Shown here in pieces: positions 48,720 to 58,869 of a stretch of DNA of 64,000 bases. The stretch is from Pseudoalteromonas lipolytica. GTDB lineage: Bacteria > Pseudomonadota > Gammaproteobacteria > Enterobacterales > Alteromonadaceae. A program made the translations under genes and the position numbers. The notes under the pieces are model-generated. The model was not told the origin of the DNA. It did no database searches and worked only from the letters and a program-made list of their open reading frames with translations. The stretch is taken from contig NZ_LJTC01000008.1 of assembly GCF_001306915.1 (NCBI RefSeq), forward strand, positions 62,001 through 126,000, in the 5' to 3' direction. Position 1 is the stretch's first letter. The number at the start of each line of letters is the position of its first letter.

Positions 48720-50645
48720 TTATTTCTCAATCCCAAACCAATAGCTATTTTGAAAAATACTCTCTTTTAATTCTCTTTCGCTGTAAGCATACGTACTTTG
48801 CCAAAACAGGCGGTCAAAAAGGTATTTATTACCGTCTTTAGCAAGAATTTTGAAATTAAATAATGATGAATAGGCAACTTCTTGATTTGCTAATACTTCA
48901 TCTTTACAGCTAGCGTAATCAACTGCATTTGGGCACTGCGACATCATTGCAAAGCTAATGCTGTTGTCAGCTTCTAATTGCCAATAGCTACTTGGTGTAA
49001 AGTCAGCTCTATTTTCAAGGCCATATTGGTCAGCATAATAGAAGCTGCCTTTACCATCATCATTTATATACCAGTATATTTTCTGGCTACTGCTGGTATA
49101 ATTTTGACGTAAGTAGCTAAATAGATGCTTATAGTCATCGAGTGTGATGCTTGAATCATCAACTACTTCTATGAACTCATACCCTAAGCGAGCTTGGCGC
49201 TGCTCTTTATTACGCTCGCGTGCCATGATCATTTTGCCATCAGGCTGAGTGAAAAATTGTAAGCTCGTTTCTAGGCCATTACCCATTACTTTAACGGTTT
49301 CGCCGTTATTGTCTAAGTTGTAATGCCATTTAAATGAGTCAGTACTTTTAGGTGTATTGAATGTGACCGTTGCTGTGTCGGCTGCAGTGATTGTAAAAAA
49401 TGTGGGTACATAACGGAACGTTAAACCTTCGCCCGTATCTGAATTTTTATTATTGAAACGACCAGTATATGATTTACCTACTGTCAGCTCAGGAACTGTA
49501 ACAGGGGTAAGTTTTCGAAGTGCGCTAATCGATGTTTTTTCTAGCAGAGCTTCAGCCAGTTCGGTTGATTCATTAATAATATTCTGTGCACTTTCATCTT
49601 TATAAGTTAAAACATGACGTAGTTTTAGCACTAAAAAGTCATCAAACTGAGCAATAACTTCTGCATCAATTAGATTAAGATCAAATGCGACATCTACTTC
49701 ATGACCAAGGTTACTCAATTGCTTTGTGTTTTGAGTCGTAACTAATGTATCACTGTTAATTTTTAATACTTTACCCTCTAACGTTGCCGAAAAGTCAGCA
49801 TAAGTATACGACGTAGTGCTTCCTGAAGCCGTTGGAATATAGCTTGCTAGCGATACTTCAAAGTAACTTTCCTCGCCCGTTGTACTTAAATAATTAACAG
49901 AGTGGAACGAGCTTTGATCCACATCAGCGTAGTACTCAGAGCTAAACTCTGCATTTGATTTATAAAGGGTGACAACTTCGCCTTTATCGGTTGAAACATT
50001 AAATAGCTCAACACGAATAGCATCATCGCGCTTAGCCAACACTTCCATTTCAAGTAAGGCTTGTTGATTACACTCATGCAAGCAATCAATCGCTTGGGTA
50101 TTTAACGCAATGACATCAGGGTTCGACCATTCAAAACGACTTAACTCACCATTTTGAGCGATTACACCTGCATCTTCGCTAGCAAATACCAACTGTACAC
50201 TGCCATCGCTTGATTGCCAGTTACCTATCACTTCGTTATTGCTAAGCTCAATAGGTTGCCATGCTGCACGGTTTTCAGCGACATTTACGGTTAAAGCGTA
50301 TTGATTACTTGCCTTACCGTCAGACACTTCTACAGTAAAAGAATGGTTAGCTACTTCAAATAGGCTCGGCTCAGCATTAAAAGTCACTTGATTGCTGCTG
50401 GTCGTGACACTTAGCCACTGTGGCTTATCAATAATCGTGGTTGTCACACTGTCGTTTTGCTCATCTTTAATATCAACAACTAAGCTGGCTGATTCAAGTG
50501 CTTTGGTAGAGAGTGTGAGTGATCCAGATAGAGTAGGGGCGGTATTTTTTGTCGTTTCTGCATCTGGCTTTTTGTCTGTTGATGACCCGCCACCACAGGC
50601 TGTTAGAGCCAGAGTCAATGCCGATACGCTAAGTAGCTTATTCAT
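48720..50645 (-). CDS. Large lipoprotein with cadherin/Ig-like N-terminal domain
   Basis: A 641-residue protein not recognised beyond its N-terminal parts. MNKLLSVSALTLALTAC followed by GGGSS is a lipoprotein signal. Residues ~35-125 resemble a cadherin-like/putative Ig domain (PSLFEVANHSFTVEVSDGKA then YALTVNVAEN). The rest is beta-rich with no catalytic motif. It is probably at the outer membrane surface or periplasm. It stands alone between repeat-containing gaps. Confidence 0.78.
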   Translation of the reverse strand: MNKLLSVSALTLALTACGGGSSTDKKPDAETTKNTAPTLSGSLTLSTKALESASLVVDIKDEQNDSVTTTIIDKPQWLSVTTSSNQVTFNAEPSLFEVANHSFTVEVSDGKASNQYALTVNVAENRAAWQPIELSNNEVIGNWQSSDGSVQLVFASEDAGVIAQNGELSRFEWSNPDVIALNTQAIDCLHECNQQALLEMEVLAKRDDAIRVELFNVSTDKGEVVTLYKSNAEFSSEYYADVDQSSFHSVNYLSTTGEESYFEVSLASYIPTASGSTTSYTYADFSATLEGKVLKINSDTLVTTQNTKQLSNLGHEVDVAFDLNLIDAEVIAQFDDFLVLKLRHVLTYKDESAQNIINESTELAEALLEKTSISALRKLTPVTVPELTVGKSYTGRFNNKNSDTGEGLTFRYVPTFFTITAADTATVTFNTPKSTDSFKWHYNLDNNGETVKVMGNGLETSLQFFTQPDGKMIMARERNKEQRQARLGYEFIEVVDDSSITLDDYKHLFSYLRQNYTSSSQKIYWYINDDGKGSFYYADQYGLENRADFTPSSYWQLEADNSISFAMMSQCPNAVDYASCKDEVLANQEVAYSSLFNFKILAKDGNKYLFDRLFWQSTYAYSERELKESIFQNSYWFGIEK

Positions 50646-50740
50646 TTACATCCTTTAAAATGTTGTTTTCTGTGTAAAAGAAATGCAAATTACCCAAATA
50701 AGGTAAGTCAGTCAAAGGTAATATGTAACTGAACGTAAAC

Positions 50741-50766
50741 AAAAAGGGTGAGCAAACTTGCTCACC
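50741..50766 (-). terminator. Terminator after ybiT (reverse strand)
   Basis: On the reverse strand GGTGAGC, AAGTTT loop and GCTCACC are followed by CTTTTTG. Confidence 0.85.
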
Positions 50767-50781
50767 TATTTGAAGAGGGGG

Positions 50782-52380
50782 TTATTGCGCTTGTTGCGCG
50801 ACATGATCCATATATTCGTCAAACGTGCCCTGAAAATCGATAAGCTGTTGATCTTTAATATCGATGATGCGAGTCGCTAATGACGATACAAACTCACGGT
50901 CGTGGCTCACAAAAATCAGCGTGCCTTGGTAATCTTTTAATGCGTTATTGAGTGCTTCAATGGCTTCCATATCCATGTGGTTGGTTGGCTCGTCCATAAT
51001 GAGCACGTTGATGTCTTGCATCATTAACTTACCAAACAATAGGCGGTTCTTTTCACCACCCGAGCAGTTACGTGCTTTTTTGTTAGCGTCGTCTGCGGTG
51101 AATAATAAACGGCCTAACATAGCACGAACCATTAAATCGTTGTGCTTCGCGGTGCGCCACTGCGACATCCAATCAAATAAAGTTAAGTCGTTATCAAAGT
51201 CTTTACTGCTGTCTTGCGGGCAATAACCAATGCTGGCATTTTCAGACCACTTAACCACACCTTCGTTACTTTGTAATTCATTCACTAGGCAACGTAATAG
51301 GGTGGTTTTACCAACACCGTTTTCACCAATAACCGCAAGCTTAGCGCCGGCTTCTAGTAATAAGTCACCACCGCTGAACAGGGTTTCACCCTCAAAACCA
51401 TGACCTAGCTTAGTAAGCTCTAATGCTTGGCGATACATCTTTTTGCCTTCGTCAAAACGAAGTGATGGGCTAATACGGCTTGATGCTTTTACTTCATCAA
51501 GCTTAATTTTATCCATGCGCTTAGCACGAGAGCTGGCTAATTTTGCTTTTGATGCATTGGCACCAAAGCGATTTACGAACTCTTGTAGCTCGTCTATTTC
51601 AGCGCTCTTCTTTGCGTTTTCAGCAAGTAGTTGTTCGCGTTGCAAGCTTGAAGCTTCAATCCACTTTTCGTAGTTACCAGGGTAAATTCGTAGCTCACCG
51701 TAATCTATATCGGCCATATGTGTACATACCGAGTTTAAGAAGTGACGGTCGTGCGAGATAATAATCATCGTACACTTACGCTGGTTAAGCTCGTTAGCTA
51801 GCCAAGTAATGGTATGAATATCAAGGTTATTGGTTGGCTCATCAAGTAGCAAAATATCTGGGTTTGCAAACAGCGCTTGTGCTAAAAGCACACGTAGTTT
51901 CCAACCTGGCGCGACGTTTGCCATTAAGCCGTAATGAAACTCTTGCTCAATACCCGCTTGGATCAAAATTTCTTCTGCACGACTTTCTGCTGTGTAGCCA
52001 TCCATTTCGGCAAAAATGCTTTCAAGTTCAGCGACTTTCATACCGTCTTCTTCACTCATTTCTGGTAGTGAATAGATACGGTCGCGCTCTTGTTTTACTT
52101 TCCAAAGTTCTGCATCACCCATGATCACCGCATCAACCACAGTGTATTGCTCAAATGCAAACTGGTCTTGGCTTAGCGTACCTAGCTTTAAACCCGGTGC
52201 AATCGACACATTGCCAGACGTTGGCACAAGCGCACCACTTAGAATTTTCATAAAGGTCGATTTGCCGCAGCCATTCGCGCCAATTAAACCATAGCGGTTA
52301 CCGTTACCAAACTTAGCTGAAATGTTCTCAAACAGAGGCTCTGCACCAAACTGCATGGTGATATTAGCGGTTGAAATCAA
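50782..52380 (-). CDS. ybiT: ABC-F family ATPase, YbiT-like
   Basis: A 532-residue duplicated ABC ATPase without membrane domains, acting on ribosomes rather than in transport (family knowledge). The first cassette has GANGCGKST and the Walker [12 protein letters not shown]; the second has GENGVGKTT and [11 protein letters not shown] with signature [15 protein letters not shown]. The length and the start [12 protein letters not shown] match YbiT rather than EttA or Uup. It is a single-gene unit with its own terminator. The precise role is unresolved in the family. Confidence 0.93.
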   Translation of the reverse strand: MISTANITMQFGAEPLFENISAKFGNGNRYGLIGANGCGKSTFMKILSGALVPTSGNVSIAPGLKLGTLSQDQFAFEQYTVVDAVIMGDAELWKVKQERDRIYSLPEMSEEDGMKVAELESIFAEMDGYTAESRAEEILIQAGIEQEFHYGLMANVAPGWKLRVLLAQALFANPDILLLDEPTNNLDIHTITWLANELNQRKCTMIIISHDRHFLNSVCTHMADIDYGELRIYPGNYEKWIEASSLQREQLLAENAKKSAEIDELQEFVNRFGANASKAKLASSRAKRMDKIKLDEVKASSRISPSLRFDEGKKMYRQALELTKLGHGFEGETLFSGGDLLLEAGAKLAVIGENGVGKTTLLRCLVNELQSNEGVVKWSENASIGYCPQDSSKDFDNDLTLFDWMSQWRTAKHNDLMVRAMLGRLLFTADDANKKARNCSGGEKNRLLFGKLMMQDINVLIMDEPTNHMDMEAIEALNNALKDYQGTLIFVSHDREFVSSLATRIIDIKDQQLIDFQGTFDEYMDHVAQQAQ

Positions 52381-52516
52381 CGAATTATTCCTAGAAAAAT
52401 ACTGACAGGGTTATGGGCGCAGCAACTGCGAAAATAAACAAGCAATAGGGTAAATAATAGGCCGCGGATTATACAGTTCAGCCCCTAATAACGCTATTAA
52501 AAAGAAATGAAAGTTG

Positions 52517-52758
52517 TGATTTTACATCGCGTCCTAAAACCTAATATTTCCCCGTAGGACTGGCTTAAGCCGGGAAATGACTAAGTTAGCGAGTTTCAAG
52601 TTACGAGGGGAAAGGTGCGAGTAACGAGATGTGAGGTAGCAGCGATTTCACATCGCGTCCTAGCGCCCATGTTTCATTCGTAGGCGTGAAACTTGTTTCG
52701 CGCGTCTGAGAGCTGAAGGTTGAAAGCTCATTATTTTTGGTTCGGCACTGAAGTACCT
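52517..52758. repeat. Mosaic repeat block interrupted by an insertion sequence
   Basis: GATTTTACATCGCGTCC at 52518, a second TAGCAGCGATTTCACATCGC at 52637, the GCGTGAAAC...GTTTCGCGC hairpin at 52680-52703, a TGAGAGCTGAAGGTTGAAAG word and TTCGGCACTGAAGTACCT at 52741-52758. The last word is continued by CCTAC after the insertion sequence. It lies between divergent genes, unlike most other blocks. Confidence 0.72.
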
Positions 52759-52773
52759 TATATGGACTCCTCC

Positions 52774-52993
52774 TATTGCACAATACCCTTCGTTAATTTT
52801 GTCAGACTGCGTGCTTATATGCGGGCTCATAATGAGGAGCTACCTCGGCCCTTTGATGTATTCGCGCCCTTGTGCCTCTTCTCCTACTCGGTGTTTTAAC
52901 ACCCAGGCACTTTACAGGCTATCAAGGGTGGGTCTAACCGCTTAACGCAGGTTCTTGGTCAATACTGTTGTTTCTGTTATTGAAGGCTAAATA
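52774..52993 (-). ncRNA. Predicted bridge/seeker RNA region of the insertion sequence
   Basis: 220 noncoding bases 3' of the transposase, the place where IS1111-group elements encode their guide RNA (IS110-group elements use the 5' end). Three nested stems are visible: 52867-52872 with 52923-52928 (CCCTTG/CAAGGG), 52872-52877 with 52905-52910 (GTGCCT/AGGCAC) and 52890-52895 with 52898-52903 (GGTGTT/AACACC). The unpaired stretch 52878-52889 holds CTCCTAC, identical to the target bases at 54110-54116, so the RNA could pair with that site. Transcript ends are not known. Confidence 0.6.
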
Positions 52994-54028
52994 TTAATTG
53001 GCTAATAAACTGGGTTCATAACTCGTGCCCTTTTTCAGCATGGCATACGCCGTCCTAACTGTTTTATTTGCTAATGCAATGGCGGCACACTTCACACCCC
53101 GTCTTTCAACTAATGCTTTGAGCCATTGTTCTTTTTTCGTTTTTGCTTCTCGATGCTTTAGCTGACTGATGACCGCTCTGGCTCCCAGAAACAAGTGGCT
53201 GCGTAATGTTATCTCGCCACGGTATTTGGCTATATGACCTATTCGTACTTTTCCACCACTTGAGTGTTGGCGAGGGGTGACACCAACATTGGCTGCCGCA
53301 TTGCGTCCGCTCGTAAAATGGGTTGTGTCACTTAAGCTTATTAATAAACCAACCGCTGTGATAGGCCCGACACCCTCAAGTGCCAGTAAACGTTCACATT
53401 GCTCATCTTGTTTTACTAAACCTGTCAGTAACTCATTTAATGTTTCTTTTAATGTTGATTGCGCTTTAAATAATTCATAGCACTGAGCTAGACACTGCCT
53501 TAAACCAGCGGTTAACCCATTATCGCTATCCTCTAGAATCTCAGGAATAGCTTGCCTAAACGCGCATTCTGATTGCTTGATTACAATCCCAAATTCAAGT
53601 AACAAGCCTCTGATTTGATTAGCCAGCTGTCGTTTCTGCTTTTCAGCTAACGCACGCATTCGCTCTATCGACTGTAAGCTTTATTGTGCTTGTGTCAGTG
53701 ATTTACACGGGCGAACATTAGGTGAGAAAGAAGCGGCAGCTATTGCAATGACATCATTTGCATCTGTTTTCTGGCCAACTCTAAATGCTTTGACAAATCG
53801 AGGATCTAGAATCACGACTTCATGACCAACACTACGTGCTTTGCGTGCCCAATAATGAGCACCACCACATGATTCCATAACAACTTTACAGCGAGGTGAC
53901 GTAGTGAGTATGGTCAGTAGCTCTTTTCTGCCCACCGCTTTATTACTTTGAAGTTTTTGATGAAAAAACTTACCGACTTGAAAAACATTTTTTGCCAAGT
54001 CGATGCTAATTAGGTTAAATTTTGACAT
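52994..54028 (-). pseudogene. IS110-family DEDD transposase, interrupted by a nonsense codon
   Basis: The intact gene would code 344 residues. The first part (MSKFNLISIDLAKNVFQVGK, CGGAHYWARKARSVGHEV, GQKTDANDV) is the RuvC-like DEDD domain with D10, E-less reading uncertain and the DAND motif. An in-frame TAA at 53681-53683 stops it after KSLTQAQ. The same frame continues SLQSIER and then the C-terminal transposase domain (LLALEGVGPITAVGLLISL, NVGVTPRQHSSGGK with the serine region). A single CAA to TAA change would explain it; there is no frameshift. The copy is probably inactive unless the stop is read through. Confidence 0.88.
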
Positions 54029-54232
54029 GTATGGATTCCTTATTGGTAAAAGTAATTGTCCAATCTCTTTATACCGTACTCACCCTGTTTGGGGGAGGAG
54101 TCCATACATCTCCTACAAGACTTCCACAAACTGAACGAATTACGAAAAAAACCTGAAAATATATAAATATAGTTAATACTTTAGGGAAATCGGGCGATAA
54201 TACTAAGTAATATGACAGCAAAGGTGGATTCA

Positions 54233-55858
54233 ATGTCTGCAGGTATTTCTTTCAATAACTTGAGCATCACAAAAAAAATACACGCCATAACATGTATTGC
54301 CATTACGGCATTCGTGATCATAGTAGTAACCAATTTTATAGCCATGAATGACAACAAGATCTCGCTCGACGAGCTGGAAAAGTCATCATATCAGGTCGTT
54401 AAACTCACTTCAGCAAACGTTGCGCTACTCGAAAAACTAGATGAATTATACACTCAAGCGGTAACATTTGGTGAGTCAGATTTAGTTGATAGTGCAGCGC
54501 AAACGTATAAAACGATTAATGAAAATCTACAAAATATCATCAGTATCAACGACAGCTACGTGCATGCCGATACCAAAAAACAATTAGAGCTTTATGCACA
54601 AACCTCGTCAAGCATAGCAACTTCAATGATCGACGGCACCGCTGACTTTAGTAAAATTCAGCAACAAGCACAGCAAAAAACGCAGCAGTATGAGGCCGTT
54701 CTAGCTGGCTTTAAACGAGCACAAACCCGCGCAGATGATCGCTTTTTTGAACTTGTACAAGCAACCAAAGCGCGTTCAGACAACGCACTAAATTTAATGC
54801 TTGTAGTGTCTGTAGTATCACTTATTTTATTGGTTGTTACCTCAATTTGGATTGCCCGTGGAATCGGTTCATCGGCCAGCGCAGCGGCAGATAACTTACG
54901 CCTATTAGCAGACGGCAAAGGCTCTCTAAGCACACAACTAGAAGTACACGCTAAAGATGAAATCGGTCAAGTCTCGATTAACTTCAACGCGTTTATACAG
55001 CTGTTAAAAGCTGCGGTACTTGAGGTTATAGCGGTTTGTGAGCCATTAATGGAGAACTCAACACGACTTGTACAAGGCATGGAGCGTGCCGAGCGTGCCA
55101 CAACTAAACAAACATCAGATGCTGAAATAGTTAAGCAATCAATGGAAGAAATGCGCCAGAGTGTCGCTGATATTTCTCATTCAGCAGCAAATGCATCACA
55201 AGCTGCGCAAACAGCCGAGCGAGAAGTTGAGCAAAGTCGAACGCAAATACAGCGTTCTGTGACAGAATCAAAAACACTAAGTGAAGAGATAAATCAAGCA
55301 GCATCAACTATTAATCAACTCGCCACTGACACCAAGAATGTGACGCAAATTTTAAACGTTATTACCTCGATTGCAGAACAAACTAACTTACTCGCGTTAA
55401 ATGCTGCGATTGAAGCTGCACGTGCAGGTGAACAAGGCCGAGGCTTTGCGGTTGTAGCTGACGAAGTGCGTGAGCTTGCTTCAAGAACATCGCAGTCGAC
55501 GAATGAAATCAGAGAGCTGCTTTCTACATTAACCACAGCAGCAAGTCATGCAGTAAATGCAATGAACTCAGCCCGAGATATGGCTACAAATAATGCAGAG
55601 GCCGCTGAAAATACAGGGCAATCGATTGATAAAATCTCTGAACAGATATTAGAAATTAACGGTATGAATTCGCAAATAGCCGCAGCTACCGAAGAGCAAA
55701 CATCTGTTGCTAGTATGGTAGTTGATAATGTGACGAATATGCATATGTCGTTTGAAGAAACAATGGATTCATTATCGGCAGTACGTGATGTAGCGAAGAA
55801 CCTTCATTACCTCTCTGATTCGTTACTCGACGCCACAGCTAAATTTAAAGTCGAGTAA
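54233..55858 (+). CDS. Methyl-accepting chemotaxis protein
   Basis: A 541-residue receptor. Helix 1 is near residues 16-38, a ~145-residue periplasmic four-helix-bundle-like domain follows, helix 2 is near 185-208 ([20 protein letters not shown]), then HAMP and a long signalling domain with the invariant hairpin [20 protein letters not shown] and [12 protein letters not shown]. The frame opens at 54212, but AAAGGTGGATTCA precedes the ATG at 54233. No C-terminal CheR-docking pentapeptide. The ligand is unknown. It is convergent with the binding-protein/porin pair, separated by a two-way terminator. Confidence 0.92.
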   Translation: MSAGISFNNLSITKKIHAITCIAITAFVIIVVTNFIAMNDNKISLDELEKSSYQVVKLTSANVALLEKLDELYTQAVTFGESDLVDSAAQTYKTINENLQNIISINDSYVHADTKKQLELYAQTSSSIATSMIDGTADFSKIQQQAQQKTQQYEAVLAGFKRAQTRADDRFFELVQATKARSDNALNLMLVVSVVSLILLVVTSIWIARGIGSSASAAADNLRLLADGKGSLSTQLEVHAKDEIGQVSINFNAFIQLLKAAVLEVIAVCEPLMENSTRLVQGMERAERATTKQTSDAEIVKQSMEEMRQSVADISHSAANASQAAQTAEREVEQSRTQIQRSVTESKTLSEEINQAASTINQLATDTKNVTQILNVITSIAEQTNLLALNAAIEAARAGEQGRGFAVVADEVRELASRTSQSTNEIRELLSTLTTAASHAVNAMNSARDMATNNAEAAENTGQSIDKISEQILEINGMNSQIAAATEEQTSVASMVVDNVTNMHMSFEETMDSLSAVRDVAKNLHYLSDSLLDATAKFKVE

Positions 55859-55866
55859 TTTTAGCG

Positions 55867-55896
55867 CAAAAAAAACCAGGCATCGCCTGGTTTTTT
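55867..55896. terminator. Bidirectional terminator
   Basis: AAAAAACCAGGC, ATC loop and GCCTGGTTTTTT form a perfect 12-bp stem between convergent genes. Confidence 0.93.
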
Positions 55897-55913
55897 ATTA
55901 ACCGTAGTAGAAC

Positions 55914-56321
55914 TTAAAAAGTACCAACCACTTTAACTTTATCAGTTACTTTTGCTGCATCGATATAACCGATACCATCTGCATTACCTGCAACAAAGTC
56001 AATCACAGCTTGATCATTAGCTAGTTTCTCAGGTGGAGTACCTTTACCTGTAAATACCAGTTTTGACCAATAAGCATTTAGCTGGCTGCTCGATTTACCA
56101 ACCACCTTATCGTTAAACTCATCGCTTACGCTGGTGCCATCTTGGTTTACTGGGTTTACTTTTGTGCCATCATCAAACGACTTTGCCTTACCAAGGTAAA
56201 TCTTTTTGATCATACCTTCGTCAATAGCACTGCTATTTGCTGGGTTCACAATGACTGCAACGTCAGCAAGTACAGCGTGCGAGCATAGTGTTAGTGCTGT
56301 CGCGATTAACAATTTTTTCAT
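55914..56321 (-). CDS. Small PstS-like periplasmic binding-fold protein
   Basis: A 135-residue secreted protein (signal MKKLLIATALTLCSHAVLA). The sequence DVAVIVNPANSSAIDEGMIK, then IYLGKAKSFDDGTKV and the C-terminal VAGNADGIGYIDAA resemble one lobe of phosphate-binding (PstS-like) proteins. At this length it cannot be a full two-lobed binder. Such short members are often annotated as phosphate ABC transporter proteins without evidence of transport. GGAG lies seven bases before the ATG at 56321. It follows the porin gene by 12 bases, so they are co-transcribed. Confidence 0.82.
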   Translation of the reverse strand: MKKLLIATALTLCSHAVLADVAVIVNPANSSAIDEGMIKKIYLGKAKSFDDGTKVNPVNQDGTSVSDEFNDKVVGKSSSQLNAYWSKLVFTGKGTPPEKLANDQAVIDFVAGNADGIGYIDAAKVTDKVKVVGTF

Positions 56322-56333
56322 TATGAACTCCAA

Positions 56334-57479
56334 TTAAAAAACTAAATCAACAGCAACAGCAACAACGTCGGTTTCTGTATCTGAAATGTCATCTTTAAAG
56401 CGGCTGAAATCTACTTTTAAAGCAGCAGATGGGTGGAAGTCATAACGCGTACCAATGGTATACACGTTGCTTTTTGCTTTCACGCCCTCAAGCACTTGAT
56501 TAATACCCGCATTTAAAGCTGGTACTGCAGGTAGCGCGTTGTAGCGGTTGCTATCGTGTTTGTCGTCATTATTTTCGTAAGTTAAGTGCACAATCCACTC
56601 ATCCATACGGTAACCAATTGACGTGTAGTATTGAGTTTGTTTAGCAAGAGCACTGTTTTCTACTTCAAACTCAGTGTATTCAGCATCAAATAGAATGTCG
56701 TTGTAATCAATTGAAAAGCCCACAGCGAAGAAAGAGCCATCATCTTCGTTTACAGCAATATCATCGGCTTGATCAACAAAACCGGCTGCTCTAAGAGTCT
56801 GCTCAAGGCCATTAAGTGCAACACCTGCATCGGTGTCGTTTTCAATATCAATTGTTGTATCTGCAACAAAGTATGCAGCACGAGCGCTAAACCAGTCATA
56901 GCTCATTGTCCAATTGATACCAGCAATATCATTAAGCTCTGTATCGCCATTAACCGATACCACAGCAATGTTGCCATCGAAGCTACCGTAAATAACTTGA
57001 ACGGTTGAATCCCAATCACCTAATTGTGTGTTGTGTAACAGGCTAAGACCTTCATACGTTGAAAACGGAAGGTTATAAACAGATTGCGGTGGACGAACCC
57101 AGCGGTAAGTGTAACCAACGTCTAAGAAGTCTGAATAACGGTAAAAAGGTACACGCATTTTACCAGCACTTACTTGAAGCTCATCGCTGAACTCATAAGT
57201 TAGATAAGCCCATTCGAACTCAGCATCAAAATCATCACTACCACGCGCCACAATTTGTGCCGTAGCGCTTAGCTTTTCTTGTAAGTCTGCAGAAAGCTGC
57301 AATGCAAACATACTTTCGTTTTTAAATGAAATATCGTCATCGTAGCCGTAAAGCGTTGCGTCGTCGTCAAGGGCTTTACCGCCAACAATAGAAGCAAAGC
57401 CGTTTATGCGAACCTCTGCCATTGTGTTTGCAGACACAAAAGCAGCACATAGAGCCAATGCAATAGGAAGTTTTTTCAT
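56334..57479 (-). CDS. Outer membrane porin-like beta-barrel protein
   Basis: A 381-residue protein with signal peptide ending NTMA, then EVRINGFASIVGG, alternating beta-strand patterns and a C-terminal VAVAVDLVF ending in phenylalanine, the usual outer-membrane insertion signal. The segment YLTYEFSDELQVSAGKMRVP is typical of Gram-negative porins, perhaps the phosphate-selective type, but specificity is not readable. It is first in an operon with the PstS-like protein. About 180 bases of AT-rich DNA upstream precede a repeat block; no Pho box was recognised. Confidence 0.85.
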   Translation of the reverse strand: MKKLPIALALCAAFVSANTMAEVRINGFASIVGGKALDDDATLYGYDDDISFKNESMFALQLSADLQEKLSATAQIVARGSDDFDAEFEWAYLTYEFSDELQVSAGKMRVPFYRYSDFLDVGYTYRWVRPPQSVYNLPFSTYEGLSLLHNTQLGDWDSTVQVIYGSFDGNIAVVSVNGDTELNDIAGINWTMSYDWFSARAAYFVADTTIDIENDTDAGVALNGLEQTLRAAGFVDQADDIAVNEDDGSFFAVGFSIDYNDILFDAEYTEFEVENSALAKQTQYYTSIGYRMDEWIVHLTYENNDDKHDSNRYNALPAVPALNAGINQVLEGVKAKSNVYTIGTRYDFHPSAALKVDFSRFKDDISDTETDVVAVAVDLVF

Positions 57480-57654
57480 TGTGTATCCCTAGTATTTAGT
57501 ATGAAAATGTTGATTTCGCTTAATATTATAGTAGTGCGTAGCGAAATGGGCGACACAAGTTACATATAAATTGTAATTACATCAATGAATAAGTCGTTAT
57601 TTTTCACAAAAACGGTACTAAAAGTGGATAAAGTTGCTAGATAAAAGCGATAAG

Positions 57655-57789
57655 GGGAAAGGGAAGTTAAAAGATGCGAGTCTGTAGCAGCGATTTCACA
57701 TCGCGTCCTAGAGCCTAGAACCCTGACTAATGACGCGGGATAAACCCGCTGCTACACGTAGGCGCGAAACTTGTTTCGCGCGAGCAACA
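57655..57789. repeat. Mosaic repeat block
   Basis: TAGCAGCGATTTCACATCGC at 57685, GACGCGGGATAAACCCGC at 57732 and the GCGCGAAAC...GTTTCGCGC hairpin at 57758-57781, eight bases before the hydrolase stop codon. The rest of the 310-base gap upstream of the porin gene shows no gene. Confidence 0.78.
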
Positions 57790-58791
57790 TTAAAATGATA
57801 AAGCTTTGTCTAATGCGCCTTTGAAGCGGTCAAAATCCTCGATGTGAGGTAAGTGGCCAATATCATCTAATTCAATTAATTGCGATTTTGAGATCATACT
57901 TGCCGCGGCTTTGCCTAACTTATCGTAACGGCCAAGCTCATAGTCAATATTTGCTTTTTTCCAATTACGGCCAGGGCCAGTCCTATCGCGTGTGCCTATA
58001 ATTAATGACACTGGCATGCTTAACTGAGCAAACTCAGTTATTACAGGTTGTGTAAAAATCATATCGTAGGTTTTAGCATTAACCCATGCGACCTGCTTGT
58101 GATCAGGGCCTTGAATTTGACCACCGATAAAGTGGGTTAATTGCTCGTAAGTGTCATTCCATTTACCGTCATAATAGTTTTTCTTCTGGTAAGCAATAAC
58201 CTTATCAGGTGTTTTAGCCAATTCATTTTTATAGAAAAAATCGGTGTCTTTGTATTGCGCATAATTTAAATAGTTCTCTAAACCAATTGGGTTTAGCAAA
58301 ATAAGTTTACTAACTTGGCTAGAAAACATCAGGCTGTAACGACTTGCCAGCATGCCGCCCATTGAATGGCCAAGTACAATAGGGTTTTCAATATGCAAAG
58401 ATGATACTAATTGATGAGTGTTATTGGCTAATACAGCAAACGAAAATTGATAATCAGCAGGCTTTGACGATTTACCAAAACCAATTTGATCCGGTATCAA
58501 TACGCCATAGCCTTTGCTATTAAGGTAGTTGGCAGTATTGGTCCAATAATGGCCATTAAAGTTTTTACCATGCATCAGTATAACGGTTGGCATGTTATTG
58601 CTTGGTTTAAGGTAAGAATAAGCCATTTTTAATGGCGTATTTTGTGATGAAAAATTAAAAAATTGAACGGGTAAGTCGTATTGATAATTGCTTAATTCAG
58701 CATCAAAACTAAGAGGCTGTTCTTTTGCGATTAAGTTAGCAGAAGAGCATAAAACAAGTGCTGAGACTAACAGTATGCGTAAAAACATCAT
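57790..58791 (-). CDS. Secreted alpha/beta-hydrolase
   Basis: A 333-residue hydrolase with signal peptide (FLRILLVSALVLCSSANLIA). ILMHGKNFNGHYW carries the oxyanion region, LGHSMGGMLASR the nucleophile serine, and DIGHLPHIEDF the histidine. RDRTGPGRNWKK contains the likely acid loop. It is a periplasmic esterase or similar; substrate unknown. The gene is a single unit with repeat blocks on both sides. Confidence 0.87.
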   Translation of the reverse strand: MMFLRILLVSALVLCSSANLIAKEQPLSFDAELSNYQYDLPVQFFNFSSQNTPLKMAYSYLKPSNNMPTVILMHGKNFNGHYWTNTANYLNSKGYGVLIPDQIGFGKSSKPADYQFSFAVLANNTHQLVSSLHIENPIVLGHSMGGMLASRYSLMFSSQVSKLILLNPIGLENYLNYAQYKDTDFFYKNELAKTPDKVIAYQKKNYYDGKWNDTYEQLTHFIGGQIQGPDHKQVAWVNAKTYDMIFTQPVITEFAQLSMPVSLIIGTRDRTGPGRNWKKANIDYELGRYDKLGKAAASMISKSQLIELDDIGHLPHIEDFDRFKGALDKALSF

Positions 58792-58869
58792 TATCCTTTC
58801 TTAACATGCTTAAAGAATATTCAGCCTAGCATCCTAAATAAAAATTTATAATATAAATACGACTAAATA

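Larger units (their letters stand above)
52757..54111 (-). mobile_element. IS110-family insertion sequence, IS1111-group-like
   Basis: About 1350 bases. Perfect 13-bp subterminal inverted repeats TATGGACTCCTCC (52761-52773) and GGAGGAGTCCATA (54094-54106) flank one broken transposase gene. Subterminal repeats and a long noncoding stretch after the transposase are features of the IS1111 group. A CT dinucleotide sits at each edge (52757-52758 and 54110-54111), as expected of a duplicated recombination core. Joining the flanks restores TTCGGCACTGAAGTACCT then CCTAC, which matches the intact sequence at 7001-7023 with three mismatches. Confidence 0.88.

Noticed and set aside
53659..53700. Programmed frameshift in the IS110 transposase
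   Set aside because: Both halves are in the same frame, separated only by one TAA, so no frameshift is involved.
55914..56321. Phosphate ABC transporter component
   Set aside because: Only about half the length of a functional PstS and no pstCAB genes nearby.
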